DNA of 64,000 nt, taken from positions 12,563,394 to 12,627,393 of the forward strand of contig CM012953.1 of the NCBI GenBank assembly GCA_000181795.3. Reading direction: 5' to 3'. The translations under genes and the position numbers were made by a program. Each line of letters starts with the position of its first letter. Position 1 is the first letter of the stretch. This DNA is from Trichinella spiralis. Taxonomy: Eukaryota > Nematoda > Enoplea > Trichinellida > Trichinellidae. The notes beneath the pieces were generated by a model, which was given only the letters and a program-made list of their open reading frames with translations, was not told the origin of the DNA and made no database searches. Positions 40,948-54,000 of the stretch are shown one piece after another.

Positions 40948-41142
40948 ATGTCTTCCTGTTGCATCATAATACAAGCATATTATGATAAAACAAGCAAATC
41001 AAGAATTTCAATCACATCAATTTCAATGTATAATTATGAAAACGAAATATTAAGAGCTGTATTTTTAGAAGCATCCAGCAGCAGTAGCAGCAGTAGCAGC
41101 AGCAGCAACAGCAGTAGCAACAACATCATGAACAACAGCTGA
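40948..41142 (+). CDS. Doubtful small ORF with a polyserine tract
   Basis: 64 codons from an ATG, ending in a run of Ser encoded by AGC/AGT (a CAG-type triplet repeat at about 41076-41115) and Asn. A TATA-like motif lies about 135 bases upstream, followed by TCA-start initiator-like sequences near 40850-40870. There is no recognisable domain or signal peptide. It may be only a microsatellite in an AT-rich desert. Confidence 0.2.
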   Translation: MSSCCIIIQAYYDKTSKSRISITSISMYNYENEILRAVFLEASSSSSSSSSSSNSSSNNIMNNS

Positions 41143-44100
41143 GAATAGCAAAGCTAGTGTATATTGATTGCTGAGATTCAGCTGAAAACACTCGAAGTGA
41201 AAAAACCTCTAAAACTATGCCTCTTTTTCAAATTGCTTGTTTGTTCATCTTTACTATTTTACATTAAAATTCACATTAACCAAAACAGTAAAAATTTCTT
41301 TTTAATGTAAAGTTGTTTCTGAATTTCTGAACAAATTATCAAGCAACCAAATGATAATTATTCAATTATCTGTATGCATTGTTGTTCATTTTAATTTTTA
41401 AATTTACAATATTATAATTTAAAAAACTCAAATATGCAAATAAGCACCAAGTTGAATGCATGCATGCAAAATAAAAACTTGCAATGATGAATAATTATAC
41501 TTACAGAAATTATTTAATGTGATAAAAATTGAAGTGAGCTTGATATTTTTTAATGCAAACTTCGTAATGTGATATATTGATATTACAGCAGAATGCACTA
41601 AGTACGACAAACTGCTTTTTGCTAAGCAAAATGCACATGGTCTAATTTATCATCCGTTCAAGTGAGAAAAAATTCTGATTTTCCAACCAGTTTTGCATAT
41701 GATCACAATATACACACATCGATGACATGCATACACATACGCACACGCACAGACATACACACACACATCGCTGTAACAGGAATATTGAAATTTAGATAAC
41801 TGTAGTCCGATAAAAGACTTGATGTTCATGTTGAACAATAATTCATTTGATCGATATTAATCATATTTACAATTGTTTATGGCATTTATGATGAAACTTT
41901 TTCCATTTTACTTTCTATTAATAATTCAAGTGATCAATTGCAAAACTTGTTCATTATGCAAAACTATATTGCCAATTGTATTCTTCTATAACCGTTTCCC
42001 TCGTTTGGTAGGCTGAGTAAAGACAATAAGCTCAAAATTGCTCGAATAAGCTCTGTCTTGTTTTATTGTCACTTTTTATCACATAAAAATGAAATATACC
42101 ATTCAAAATTGACAATAATATGAAATATTACAGAAAGCAGCAGCAATAATGACAACAAGTTGAATGAATTGTTCAATAATTATTCCCTGTTGACCATCCT
42201 CTGGCATGGATGAAATTCGTTGATATTTTATCATTATCCCTCTACAAAACTAAAAATATCTTTGCTCTAGCATAATGTATTGTAGAAAAAAAGAATATTA
42301 ACAAAAATTTATCATGTCAGCTTAATTAGGACAGTGCCAGAATTGACAACAATATTTTTGACTGATCAAATCCGTTGTATACAAATCAAATTTACATGTC
42401 AATCAACATGTCATATGCGGACAGCGTTGGGCCGGGAACAGTTTTCATATAATTTAATACTGTCTTACGGAACTATATTTTACATTAATATTGTCAACTG
42501 ATCAATCGATAAAATTATTCATCCACTCACATGATCGTACAGCAAACCTTGCGCATTGATGTCCTATTAATATTTTTGGCGAACTAATTTTAGAAGTTTA
42601 TTCTAACTATAAGTCAATAAATTAATAGTAAATGCATTGCAAATGTTACATGAAACTTGTGTATTTTATTTATTTAAAATTTGCTTTCATTCACATTTTA
42701 ATGTATATATCAAGAATAAAATCAAAGTAGAAACTTGTTCAATTTACGATTTGTTTTTCTTTTGCATATCTTTTCATTCAAATGAGAAGAAATAAAATGG
42801 CAGTATTAATTTATAATTCACCAATTAATCATCAGTCTGATCAATTAAACAATTTTTTTGTTCACATTCAACTCAATTCTGAAAAATTTTAAAGTTATTT
42901 TATTGTTTGAAGCTTCCATGCTTGCGAAAAAATGAAAAGCAAGGAACTTGAACTTGGCAGCAACATCATTCATTTATAATATTTTACGTTTTTATTTAAA
43001 AAAATTGAAACATACATTTTATTTCAAATTGGAAATAATGAATGAAAAATTGATTTCATGATGACACAGACAAAAATGAAAATTATTAATTATTCTATGT
43101 AATGTATATGCATGTTATATAATATGCGAAAACAATCCAACTTTTTTTCTTAATAAACTTAATCTCACCTAGAAGTAAAATATTACATTTACAATTTGAA
43201 TGCTGCGAACAATGATACTGCTGCAAACATGATAACTGATCTTACCATAATATTAATATTAGCATTCGATATTGTGCGGTTTCGTGAACAATGACACTTG
43301 AAATACTCGTGATTCCGCTTACGAAGCAAATTAAAAGAGGTTTTATTTTTCATTTAACAATCCGATCATATTGCTAAATGCTATTTTATTTGTCATGTTT
43401 ATATTTATTACTACATTAAACACATTTCATTTGAATTTAATAAGCAAAATACTGAAAATTCGTAACACAAGTAATAAGTAGATTGCTTGCCAATTGCTTT
43501 TGATTTTCCAGCTGATGAAAACCATCATTCACTGCTTTGGATTTATTTTAAATTTAAAAATAGATAAAATGAAAAGTTTAATTAATGAATGATTTTGATG
43601 TGTTCATTGATCAGAGGAACAATTTCCACGTCTTATTTTGATTGCTTTTTACTAGGTTTTTGTAGGTTTTTGTTTCATAAACTCATCAATGTATTATTAA
43701 CAAATCATTCTTTTCTTTAAAATATACCATTTAAAATATTTAATTGTTTTTATTTAATATTTAATTTTATATAGGTGTACATTTTATAAATTAAAAATTT
43801 ATTTCACTATCATTTCGCTGCATAAAAAGACTAATACAACAATATTACTGTCATTTTTACTGCTTTTGAGATCAATGTGCTGCAAGTAATGCCATAGCTT
43901 TTTATGTTTAAAAATCATTTTTCGGCATGTACTCTCTGAAAGTTATACAAATTATATGCTACTGTAGAAGAGTATTATAAGAAGTAATTGCTTAGATTTT
44001 ATTTATTTATGCAAAATCAAACAATATTCGACACTGTGATTTGAATTGGACTCGATGGTAATTCAGCTTGAAAGAAGATATGAAACATAAGAAGATGGAA

Positions 44101-47100
44101 TATGCTTGCTTGTTTTGACAAACTAATCGTAATAGAACAGAATAGAACAGATTAACAAATGCATGGAAATGAACCCTGCAAATAAATAATTCAACGCTTC
44201 ATTGAAAAAAATACCAAATTATAATTTATGCATTAAAAGTCTGAAAATTCAGGCAGTTGAAGCATAGTGTCCTCAGTATACATAACCAAAAACAGTCAAC
44301 AAATAACAGTAGCTGAAAAAAATGATTCAACAATGTGACAGCAGACATTATACAATAATTCAATTTTGGTGATGAATAACTACTGTAATAAATGATTCAG
44401 TTTTATACCAGTTATGGCATTCCAAAAACCATTTATTTTTCATTTTTCAAACCTTTCAAAAAATATGAAAAAAATAATCACATTAATTAATTACATGTGT
44501 AGTTATTAATGTTATTTCACTGTTTACATCTTATTTGCATGAATTTTCAAATCTTTTTTAAATCATTGATAGTCAATTAATAAATTGTACATTTTAAACA
44601 AATAAATAAATGTGAACAAATAAAAAATTACTTTTTTAATACGAACACGCAACAGTTTCATTATTTTTATTTGTAAGGAAGAATACAAAAAATTCTCTAC
44701 TGAAAATATTACAACGATCATATTCATTGTACAGTTTGTTGATTTTTACACCAACAATTTGAGAGGATCAGTTCAATTTGTTTTTAAATTATAAAAAATT
44801 GTTTTCGAAATTTTAAATCGACATCATCACACAAATGCATAGAAAAGTGTAATGGAATCGATCTTTTTCAAAAAAAATGCAGCAATTTTTAAAAATCTGC
44901 TTTCTCCGCTTGTTTATACTTTGTACAAAAAAAAGATTTATTCCAGTTATAAATTTTCGTTTAATTTTACAATTTTGAATAGTTTTTCTCAGATTCAGCT
45001 ACTCCGTGTTCAGCTTATTCCTTAATCTTCAGTTTTCAGACCGATGCTCAGAGCTCTCAGCTCTGCTTCATCGGCAGATCGTTAATAGAAATCAATTTCC
45101 AAAAGCAATTTACTCGATCACTTTAGCATTGATTGATCATTTGACTGGCCAATGAAAAATTAGTATTATTCACTAATAACTAAGATGCTCTTATCAAGAT
45201 ATTGTATGAAACTTCAATGAATGTTTATTCATTTTCTTCTTAAATTTTCACTTATTATTTTTTTTATCAAATATCTGTTGCATTTAGTAATTAATAACTT
45301 TTCAGTTTTAGTTCTACTATATTTAAATACACATAGGTGTTAATGTTTACTGTAATGAACCGTACGTGATTTAGAAGTCTGTTTACTTGATTCACTGCTT
45401 GTTATTTGACAAAATGCTCAATCGTTTCTGAAATATACTCATCAGTGCAACTTTTAACATTGGTGCAGTAGTTTCTATTATTTCTATGCATTATGGGTAG
45501 TAATATTTTTTGATAAAGTTTCGAGTTGATAACTCGCGGTAAGTGCATCATTTTCGTATTTGAAATAAATTTAATTGTAGTAATCAAAGGCTGCATTTTT
45601 TAAATTAAAAAACGAACTTTGTTTGTTTTCTTCGATGAACGTTTTTTTCGTTTTGTAAAGAGTGTAAACTGGAACATGTTGGTTCGTTTATTCCGTTTAT
45701 TTTTTTTGAGTTTTTTGAATCTTGATAATTGATGCTTTATCGAAGAATGTATAGTTTAATTGTTTGTATGTCGTGAATGTTGCGGTAGAAGTTTCGTTTT
45801 TATAAAAAATAATGATTATATCAATGTACAGATCATTTTCAACAGAAATTCCAACAAAAAAAATATTGATAAAGGGTAAAATATTTTCAAGTGATAAAAA
45901 GTGGGATTTAAAAGTTCCAACTGTATTTTTTCAGTTTTCAAAATAGAGAATTAGGGCGAATCGTAGAGAAACAAATGATCGTGAATTGCAGTGTTTCGTT
46001 TTTCAATACGGCTAACGTAGATTTTTTTCAAAGTGTGATCGTTTTCCCTAATTTAATGCGCTCAAACTTTGGCAAGTAGAAGTAGCGCTACTCTGCAAGC
46101 ATCCAGTAGCTTGTAGGAATAATTATAGCTTTGAAAATAAATTCTACTGACAATTTTAATTGCTAAATTACAAACTTTTTAGCTGAGCAATTTACAACGA
46201 AATATTATTTTGAAGTTACATCTGGGTTTTGTGGTCGCCAGTTTTTCGTTGTTAGTTTTAACTTTACCAGATTGATTTCAGATCTGCACTACATTTATTT
46301 TCTTCACTAATTTCAGAAGCTTACTTAATTAAATTAAATCACATTCTTTCATTTAGCTAAGTATGTAGCTGTTGCTTAGTGAATAGGCTTGCATGATCTG
46401 CTCAAATTGTGATATTGTTCAAAGTTTTGTTGTCAGTTGATAATTTTTATTAACTAAAGTGAAGTCAGTTTCAGTCTCTGCTGAGACAAATTTTGTGCTC
46501 GAATGACTATAAAAGATTGTTCGACATATATTAATATCATTTTATTGATTAATTTTTAAAGGGATCAGGTTTGAATTTAGATAACAATATTATAACTTTG
46601 ATTTTATTGTGCAAAATGAAATTCAGCTTTCTGATTTGATTATTTACATTTATATGTTTAACTTGTCTTGTCCAGTTTGCTCAACTGGGATTTATTTCAA
46701 TTTTGTCGAATTTATTGAAATAAATCTGTAATGCTTTCAGTATTGTTGTTTACTTTTATGTCATTCGTGAATTTGAAAATAGTCATGCAATATATATGAC
46801 TTATATGGGTGGCAGCTGTAGTGTGTAAGATTTTGGTGGAAATGTTTCAGTGTAGTCGGATGGCTGTCTGTGTATTATGTAAAATATTTGCTTAATGCCG
46901 TAATTCAGTTTAAAAACGTTTGTTTGTTGCGTTACTTTTATTTATATATTTCCAGAAACTTTAAATGTAACTTTTGTTCATTTTTAAGCTCTGGATTGTT
47001 TTGCTGTTTCATCTGCTCATCTTGTTTCGACTTTCCGAGAAAAAATCCAAAAACTGCCAAAAATTTTTATTGTTGTTAATGTAAGTATATAACGTTGCTG

Positions 47101-48135
47101 TTGTTGTTTTCTTAAAATCAGTATGCAGTTGAATTAAAGGAATTCCTTTTCTATGCAAAATTACACGATATTTCATTATTTATTGATGAAGCTAAACAAG
47201 CTTGAATGTTCAATTGACGTTACTGTTATGCAAAAGTAAGGATAAATTAATAAATTAAAACATAGCGTGCATGCACGTAGAACATATTGATGATTTCACT
47301 TTCAATGAATTGAAATTGAATTAAAATATCAATAACGTGTAATTTATGATTTTTGTTTAAATTGAAAATTTAAGAATTGCCTCACGACATCGTAATCGAT
47401 TATTCTTCATTCATTTGATTGTCCAAGTGTTTGCTGGTAATAAATTTTTTTTCGTGTATTGTTTTTCATTGAAGCAGAAAATAATCCAGTGTTGTGTTAA
47501 ACTTTTTTCCATTTTACGAAAAATTATTACTATTATTGTTGTTGTTGTTGTTGTTGTTATTCTTTTCATCACAAAACAAACAGCTAACGGTTGATTCGTC
47601 AACCGATTGTCAACAATGCTTGTTTTTGGCCCATGCTCTGCTTACGTGACCCAGTTTTGCGTTGTAGAAGCGGTAGGTAGGTAGAGATAGATGCACAAGC
47701 TTAATGGTGCGCAAGGTGATTTTGTAGAACTGTATGTTTGTTGTTCATATTTAAAAGTCTGATTCATTTTCAATTGCATTTATTATAATTTAATTCAATT
47801 TTCAATTTATCACTGCTACACGAAAGGTAAATGTTTTTTCTGTTATTGTTGTTGAATAGTACTGTAATGAACGAAGGTTCGAATGCTTTCTTTTTGTTTT
47901 GTTTTTGTTTTTTTCGTTTTTGGTATCGGTTGTACAATATTCGTCTATGTTAGCGAATGAATGGCTGAATTGGTTGATTTGAATGCCGTGCGGCGGAGCG
48001 AGGCAGTTAGTTGAATTTCCACTGGAACAGAAACAACCAACTTTTGTGCTTTATTTTATTTTATTCGAGTAAATTGGTTTTTTTTCATTATGCAAATTTA
48101 TATTTTTTGTTTCGTAGGTTGTTGTTGTTTTGAAA
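41143..48135. other. Seven-kilobase AT-rich desert
   Basis: I read both strands and find no exon with normal codon composition, no RNA gene and no transposon domain. Simple repeats include CA/TG-rich sequence near 41705-41768 and a GTT run at about 47537-47557. The last part is upstream DNA of the F-box gene; an acceptor TTCGTAG at 48118 suggests a 5' UTR intron. Confidence 0.5.
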
Positions 48136-49608
48136 ATGGCTACAGTGGATGATTTGCCCGAAGAATTGTTGGTGAAAATATTTTTGCTGCTTTCTCCGAA
48201 CGATTGGATGAGTTCAATTTCCACAGTCTGCCGACGGTGGAGGCGGGTGATGCTGGTCGCCTGGGCGAACGTCAGGTCGGTGAAGAATGTCGACAATTTC
48301 GACGGCGAACTCTACTTGGCCGACGGCACGCGCATGGTGGTCCGTTTTGCCAGCGGCGCCGACGCGTACCGTTTCTACGCCGCCACGGCCCGCCACCTCA
48401 GACAGTTGACGGTGGAACTGCGCGACGGGATGCGCTACGAACGCCGGCGCCTGTTGGATTCGTTCTGCCGCCGTTGCGTCAATTTGCGCTCGTTGACTCT
48501 GTCCGGCGCGTTGTGCGGTTCGATCGACTGGGCAATCGGCTGGCTCGACCATTTGACCAAATTGAAAGAGTTGTCGGTCGACGATTCCAGCCGCTGCTGG
48601 CAGCACGACGACGAGCCTTACTGTTGCCCGTCCGAGTGCCGCGGCACCGGCACCGCCCGTCTGTTCAGTCGACTGGCCGGTCACTGTTGGCCGCTGACCA
48701 AGCTCGAACTCAAAGTGTCCGTGTCGTGTTTGCCGACAGTGGACGTGTTCGACCAGGCGTTGCGGTCGATGCCGTTGGAAATTTTCAAACTCCAACTGCT
48801 CCAGCCGGTGCGCAGCGCCTACGCGCACGGTCTGCTCCGGGCGACGGCGGTCGGCTGCGCCGCCACGTTGCGCCACTTTGCCCTGTTCTGCTATTTGACC
48901 GAACCGCTCGATCCGCGCCTATGCAAACGGTTCCTGCGCAAATTGACCAAATTGGACACGCTCGACCTGGGCTTTGGCAGTTCGCACATTGCCGACATCA
49001 TCGACGATCGTTCCCACTGGACCGGCCACTGTCTGTCGGCATTGGGCAGTTTGGACTCGTTGCGCCGTTTGACCCTCCGCATGACCGACTTCGCCCCCCT
49101 AGCCGACATGAATTCCATCGGTCTGGGACGTCTGTTCGACCAGCTCGCCGAACTGTCGTTGAACAAGTGTCGGTTCGGCAGCCGTCGGCAACTCTGCTCG
49201 CTGTTGGCACAGTGCGGCACTCTGCGCCGCCTCTCGTTCGGCGACACGCGTCTGCCGATGGACCACTTGGACGAGCTGATCGTCGCCTGCCCGTCGCTGC
49301 GCCGTCTCGACATTTCTCTCCAACAGGAACCGTTTTCGGTTATCGACACGCTCCACGCCGTCCAACGGGCTTTGCACGACCGGCGTGTCGCGTTCGACGC
49401 CCACGCGACCTCTTCCTCTTCGACGCTGGTCATTCAAATTGCCACGCTTCGTCTGGACGCCAACCAGGGCGAATTGTTGAAAAATTCCCACTTTTGTTGT
49501 TTGCAAATAAGCCAACGGCCACTTTTCACTACCGTCACCGTCGACTTGACCGCCTCGCACCGCTACAGTACCGTCGAGTCTGCTGACCAATTTCAATCGA
49601 TCCTTTGA
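48136..49608 (+). CDS. F-box protein with leucine-rich repeat-like body
   Basis: A single exon of 490 codons from the ATG at 48136. The F-box is at residues 4-47: VDDLPEELLVKIFLLLSPNDW, then VCRRWRRVMLVAW. The rest has regularly spaced leucine-rich segments such as LRSLTLSGALCG, LTKLKELSVDDSS, LDTLDLGFGSSH, LRRLTLRMTDF, LAELSLNKCRFG, LRRLSFGD and LRRLDISL, which are degenerate LRRs. Such proteins bind Skp1 in SCF ubiquitin ligases and use the repeats to hold substrates. I cannot assign an orthologue. Codon use is strikingly GC-rich at third positions compared with the AT-rich surroundings. The lack of introns also differs from most neighbours. Confidence 0.9.
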   Translation: MATVDDLPEELLVKIFLLLSPNDWMSSISTVCRRWRRVMLVAWANVRSVKNVDNFDGELYLADGTRMVVRFASGADAYRFYAATARHLRQLTVELRDGMRYERRRLLDSFCRRCVNLRSLTLSGALCGSIDWAIGWLDHLTKLKELSVDDSSRCWQHDDEPYCCPSECRGTGTARLFSRLAGHCWPLTKLELKVSVSCLPTVDVFDQALRSMPLEIFKLQLLQPVRSAYAHGLLRATAVGCAATLRHFALFCYLTEPLDPRLCKRFLRKLTKLDTLDLGFGSSHIADIIDDRSHWTGHCLSALGSLDSLRRLTLRMTDFAPLADMNSIGLGRLFDQLAELSLNKCRFGSRRQLCSLLAQCGTLRRLSFGDTRLPMDHLDELIVACPSLRRLDISLQQEPFSVIDTLHAVQRALHDRRVAFDAHATSSSSTLVIQIATLRLDANQGELLKNSHFCCLQISQRPLFTTVTVDLTASHRYSTVESADQFQSIL

Positions 49609-50029
49609 ATTCGACCCAAACTGGTTTTTCTTTTCTTCGTCGTTTGTTTCTTTATTGTTATTATGAAAAACAAACAAAAACTATTTTATTTGCTCAACTG
49701 ATGACAATTGTGATTTTCTTTCTTTTATCAGTAATATTTTTTCAGTTGTGTTGTTTGTTCTATTGTTGAAAATTTGACAACCACTCACCGTTCAAAACTT
49801 TTTCTACAAGCAAAAAAAGGTATAAAAAATGGGATGAACAGGAGCCGACTTGTTCAATATTTATTTATTTATTTATTTATTTATTTATATTTATCACTTC
49901 TGTTCATACAATGATTAGGATTTTTTTTTGAAAATAATGATTGGAATTCGATTACAGCCAATGGTAAAATAATTTTCAACTGCAAAAATGATCATGATCG
50001 ATTTCAATCGTCAACCGGACAGACAACAA
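49609..50029. other. Convergent 3' region of the F-box and secreted-protein genes
   Basis: Holds both 3' UTRs. An ATTT repeat lies at 49861-49888. No gene is seen. Confidence 0.5.
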
Positions 50030-50806
50030 TTAGAAACATTCTTTGCAAAACTTTTTTGCATAATACTTTTCTCGGTTTCTGCGTTCATTTTCCAACTTCG
50101 ATGACAAATACAGCTGCATCATCATGTAGTCCAGTGACGTGGTTCTCGGCAAAGCGACAGCTATTGGTTTCGTGGGTGAAATGGCCGCTTGTATTGGGAT
50201 CATTTCGGCCGGTATTATTGGTGGTCGCATTGGGGGCGGAACCGGGGCACTGATCGGTGGTGCGGTCGGTATTCCAAGCGGTAAGCTCAACGGCAACAGC
50301 GGTCTGGCCGTCGGGATAAACATTGGATAATGCATCGGCATTGGCAGACCAATCGGCAGACCTGCCGATGGGTTCATCGGCGACGGTATGTTCGCCATCG
50401 ACTGTAGCAGCGTTGGGAAATTTGTCGGAAATGGAACCGTCGGACCCAGTTGTTGGTCGTCCATTGGAACGTTGAACTTTGGTGTTTTCAACATCGAACG
50501 CAGCTTCTTTTTGCCAATGTTGAACGCCGGTTCCAAAGCTCTGGCCATGATACGGTCGCTGGATGCCGCCAACGACGGCCACTGTTCCTGTTGTTGTTGT
50601 TGTTGTACGGCACCGCCCATCCAAGGTTGGCTTTGGACCTGTTGAGTTTGGCACAACGATGGATACTGGTCACAGATTGAGTTTGGATTCCATTTGTTTG
50701 CTTTGAAAAGCATACTGCCGGCTTGGGCGTACAACAGCAGCGACAGGAACAACAACAACGGCTGCTGAAACGACAGCCAAATTGCGAATACAGCTGGACA
50801 GACCAT
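50030..50806 (-). CDS. Proline-rich secreted protein of unknown function
   Basis: One exon of 258 codons. Residues 1-30 form a clear signal peptide (AIWLSFQQPLLLFLSLLLYAQAG). The mature part has a Gln run near residue 70, then a long Pro/Met/Ile-rich low-complexity region (IPSPMNP, PIGLPMPMHYP, PVPPPMRPPIIPAEMIP) and a basic C-terminus ending KKFCKECF. Cysteines are few, near residues 44, 51, 255 and 257. Basic runs such as GKKKLR might be cleavage sites, but no repeated neuropeptide is present. The family is not recognised. A cuticle, matrix or secreted role is a guess. Composition and signal peptide make a real gene likely. Confidence 0.7.
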   Translation of the reverse strand: MVCPAVFAIWLSFQQPLLLFLSLLLYAQAGSMLFKANKWNPNSICDQYPSLCQTQQVQSQPWMGGAVQQQQQQEQWPSLAASSDRIMARALEPAFNIGKKKLRSMLKTPKFNVPMDDQQLGPTVPFPTNFPTLLQSMANIPSPMNPSAGLPIGLPMPMHYPMFIPTARPLLPLSLPLGIPTAPPISAPVPPPMRPPIIPAEMIPIQAAISPTKPIAVALPRTTSLDYMMMQLYLSSKLENERRNREKYYAKKFCKECF

Positions 50807-51050
50807 AGTTGTCGTCCAAATAGTGGGGTGGAAAAATTCAAATCAATGCAAAATATCGCGGATATTATAAGCGAAAATTTTCAAACCGGTTACCGTGCAC
50901 GCGCAAATATTACTGCCATTGCACGTTTGATCTTGATGACCGAAAACTGGGGAAAGGGAGGGGGGGTTCAACCATCGCAGACCAATCTCCTCCTCCTTCT
51001 TTTCCTCTTCTTCCTCCTTCTCCTCTTCCTTCTTCCCCATCATCCGGATT
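50807..51050 (-). promoter_or_regulatory. Upstream region of the secreted-protein gene with G-tracts and a polypyrimidine run
   Basis: On the plus strand, runs of G (4, 3 and 7 bases at 50949-50966) fit a G-quadruplex pattern. Next to it is a roughly 50-base pure C/T run (50986-51038), a purine run on the gene's strand. The gene's minus-strand sequence also has CTTATAATAT about 60 bases upstream of the ATG. Whether these act in transcription is unknown. Confidence 0.35.
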
Positions 51051-54000
51051 ATCCTGATAACACAACTCTGTTAGAAAATGAAAATATATTTTCTTTTTAT
51101 TGAAAATTTAAAAATCCAACTTGAAACATATTCTGTATGATTATTCATTTGCATAAATTGCACGCTGTACAACAACAATCAGAAAATTCCAATCAAAGCA
51201 AACAATGTCGACCAATGATCGATCGATCACATACATGCATACACGATTACATCGAATGAAATCAATTATGACACATGTCTTGTCAAATTCAAATTTTTGA
51301 AATAAATCTTTCTTTCTTTTTATTCTTTTAAGTAAAACTATCTATTCATTTTTTTCCATTTATTATTCAATTTTTATTATCAAAAAAGAAAAAACATTTG
51401 AAGTAAAAATTGCATAATCAATTATGAAAATGAAAAAAAAAATTTTTTAATTTTTTAAAGCATATTTTTCTTTTCAATTCTTCAATAAAAGATAAACCAC
51501 TATTATGTTTCTTCAATTTTTATTTGTTGCCAATTTAATAAATCTTTTTGAAAATTGAATTGCAAATTTCATTTTTCATAATTTATAATTAATAATTGTA
51601 TGAATTATTATAAAATAAATTGTGATAAAATGAATTGAATTGAACAAAGAAAGAAAAAGCAATGAGTTGTTTATTTAGTTTAAATTTAAACTGGTTATTT
51701 GTAGTGGAATGAAATAAATTAATTTTATGTTTGAATGAACGATGAAGACACAAAGAGACAATGAGAGAAATCTCGAAATGGAAAATTTGTTGGATATATC
51801 TTCTTCTTCTTCTTCTTCACTGAATCAGGATGAAAATTAGGCTATCATAATTGATAGGTGGTACACAATTAAATTTGTCATTTAATGATGATATTTAGCT
51901 TTTGAGCATGCCAAGAATTCAATTTATGGCATTCAAATGATCAACAATACCGTGTAAAGAGGAGTGGCCGTTGATAATTTATGATAAACTTCTTCATATG
52001 TGCAGCATTCATTATTATCATTTCATTTAATTTATATTATTTTTATTAAACCATTTTCATGGATTTCATTTAGCGTTCAGTAAATGTCTCGATCATTCTT
52101 CTATATTTACATGAAGCACGCCTGATACGAAGCATCAATTAATATTTCAATTGAAAACTTCATCTTCATCGCTGAAACACAATCATAATTGCAGTAGTTT
52201 TTTTCAAAAATTGCACTACATTTCATAACATGCCATTTTTCATACAATTTTCTCAAAGTTTGAAAATTCAGTTTATATTAATTTCAAAATTTGTATCTCA
52301 AAAATGCATTTATTATTTTCATTTACAAAATTTGTTATCGAATAAAATTCAAGTTAATTTTTTAAAACTGTAGAACTTTACTATGACATTTGCATACTAT
52401 ATACAGTTAACTTTACACGTACAGTAGATAACTTCTCATTTTTCTTCTAAACAACATCAAACATAATTGCAGTTGCGTGTATTATTGAATTGTATATTAT
52501 GGAAAAAAGTCATTTCATTTCATTCATCGTTCATCAATTGCTCATTATTTTCCCTTAATGAATTGTAAAAAATTAATCAACATATTTTTCTAATCTTCAT
52601 CATTTGTTGCATTTTTATGTTTCTTACAAATGAAATAATTTTAATTTTTCATTCATAATACACACTGTGCAATACTTCACTGAACTGTTCAAAAATAAAT
52701 CAATTATTCCATTGCAACTCAACAATATTTTATTTTCAATTTAAAAATACATTCAACGGCGAATTTGCATACCTTTTTTATACACTTTTTCTTTTCAGTA
52801 AAATTAAACGAGATTTTAAAATCAATAATAATAGAGAAACATGGAAAAGTATTCAAATTAAAAACGATGCAATTCACTAATTTCACTTCTTCGTATCTTT
52901 TTTACGCATGCATAATCTTTTAATAAATACTTTAATTCAAAATATCACTTTTCAGATAATGCATCAGAAAGTGTTTGAATTCTGCATTCCCTTTTCTGCG
53001 ATACTTGCTTTGCCTTGGGGGGAATATTTTACATCGTCATTCGATACTCCATTTCCAATTGAAGATAAACAATAAATATGAATGCAAATATATTTATATG
53101 TAAATTTAACAACATTTACAGAATTTTCTTTGCATAGTTATTATAGTCGTTTAGGAAACTATTGGATATTGTTCATTTCTCCCGGGTCTAGCGTACTGTC
53201 CGAAAAGACAAGCATTTTCCAGATAAAAGAAATGGTGTCGCTAGTAATTTGGGCATGTAAACGGGGAATTGTGTTTCTTTGCTCATTGTCTATTTTTGAA
53301 CAATTTTCTTTTTTCTCTTGCTTTTTGTTTTTTTGTTTTCAGTAAAATAGAGCAGCGTAAACAACTTTCCCGCGCAAAATCTGGGGAAATTTTTTGAAAA
53401 TACCACTACAGTAGGCATGTTAAATTTGAAGCTGCACAAATGCAAATGAATGCTTTATTTCATCACAAATACATTTAAAATATCACAGCATACTGCTCAG
53501 AACAATTTATAATGCGTTGTTGAAAAATTTTAGGAATTACCTGCACACTGAACAAAGTAGTGTATTTTCTTATTATGAATTATTTTAATATGATAATGTT
53601 CGATTCTAAAAGTATCAAAAAGCATTGAAAAAGTGTAATATAATAATAATAATAATAATAATAACAATAAAGAACTGTCTAATGATATTTCAAAATCTTA
53701 ATAATATCTTAATTTCCTATCACTTGATGACATCAAAATATTTTAAAATAAGACATGCAACAATAAAATTGTCTTTTTCAATTCTCTGCGCAATATGAAA
53801 TGTTTCTGCATAAATAAAGTTAATGAAGCGTTTGTTCTCAATTCTGTTGAATGGGTTGTAAACCCAATGTAAATACGTATAAATTTTGAATAAAAGAAAG
53901 CGTCAACTTGAATATAATAAATGTACGGTTTGAAATCTGCATAATAACTAGTTGCAAATGCACCTTTCTCACTTTAACATATAAAACCTTGTTCGCCATT

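Noticed and set aside
41650-41838. Cys/Val/Tyr-rich short frame
   Set aside because: Created by a CA/TG-rich microsatellite.
48204-49586. Long second plus-strand frame and long minus-strand frames over the F-box gene
   Set aside because: High GC content removes stop codons in all frames; only the frame with F-box and leucine repeats makes a sensible protein.
50085-50654. Alternative minus-strand 189-codon frame inside the secreted-protein gene
   Set aside because: Shadow frame; the overlapping frame has the signal peptide and a proper start.
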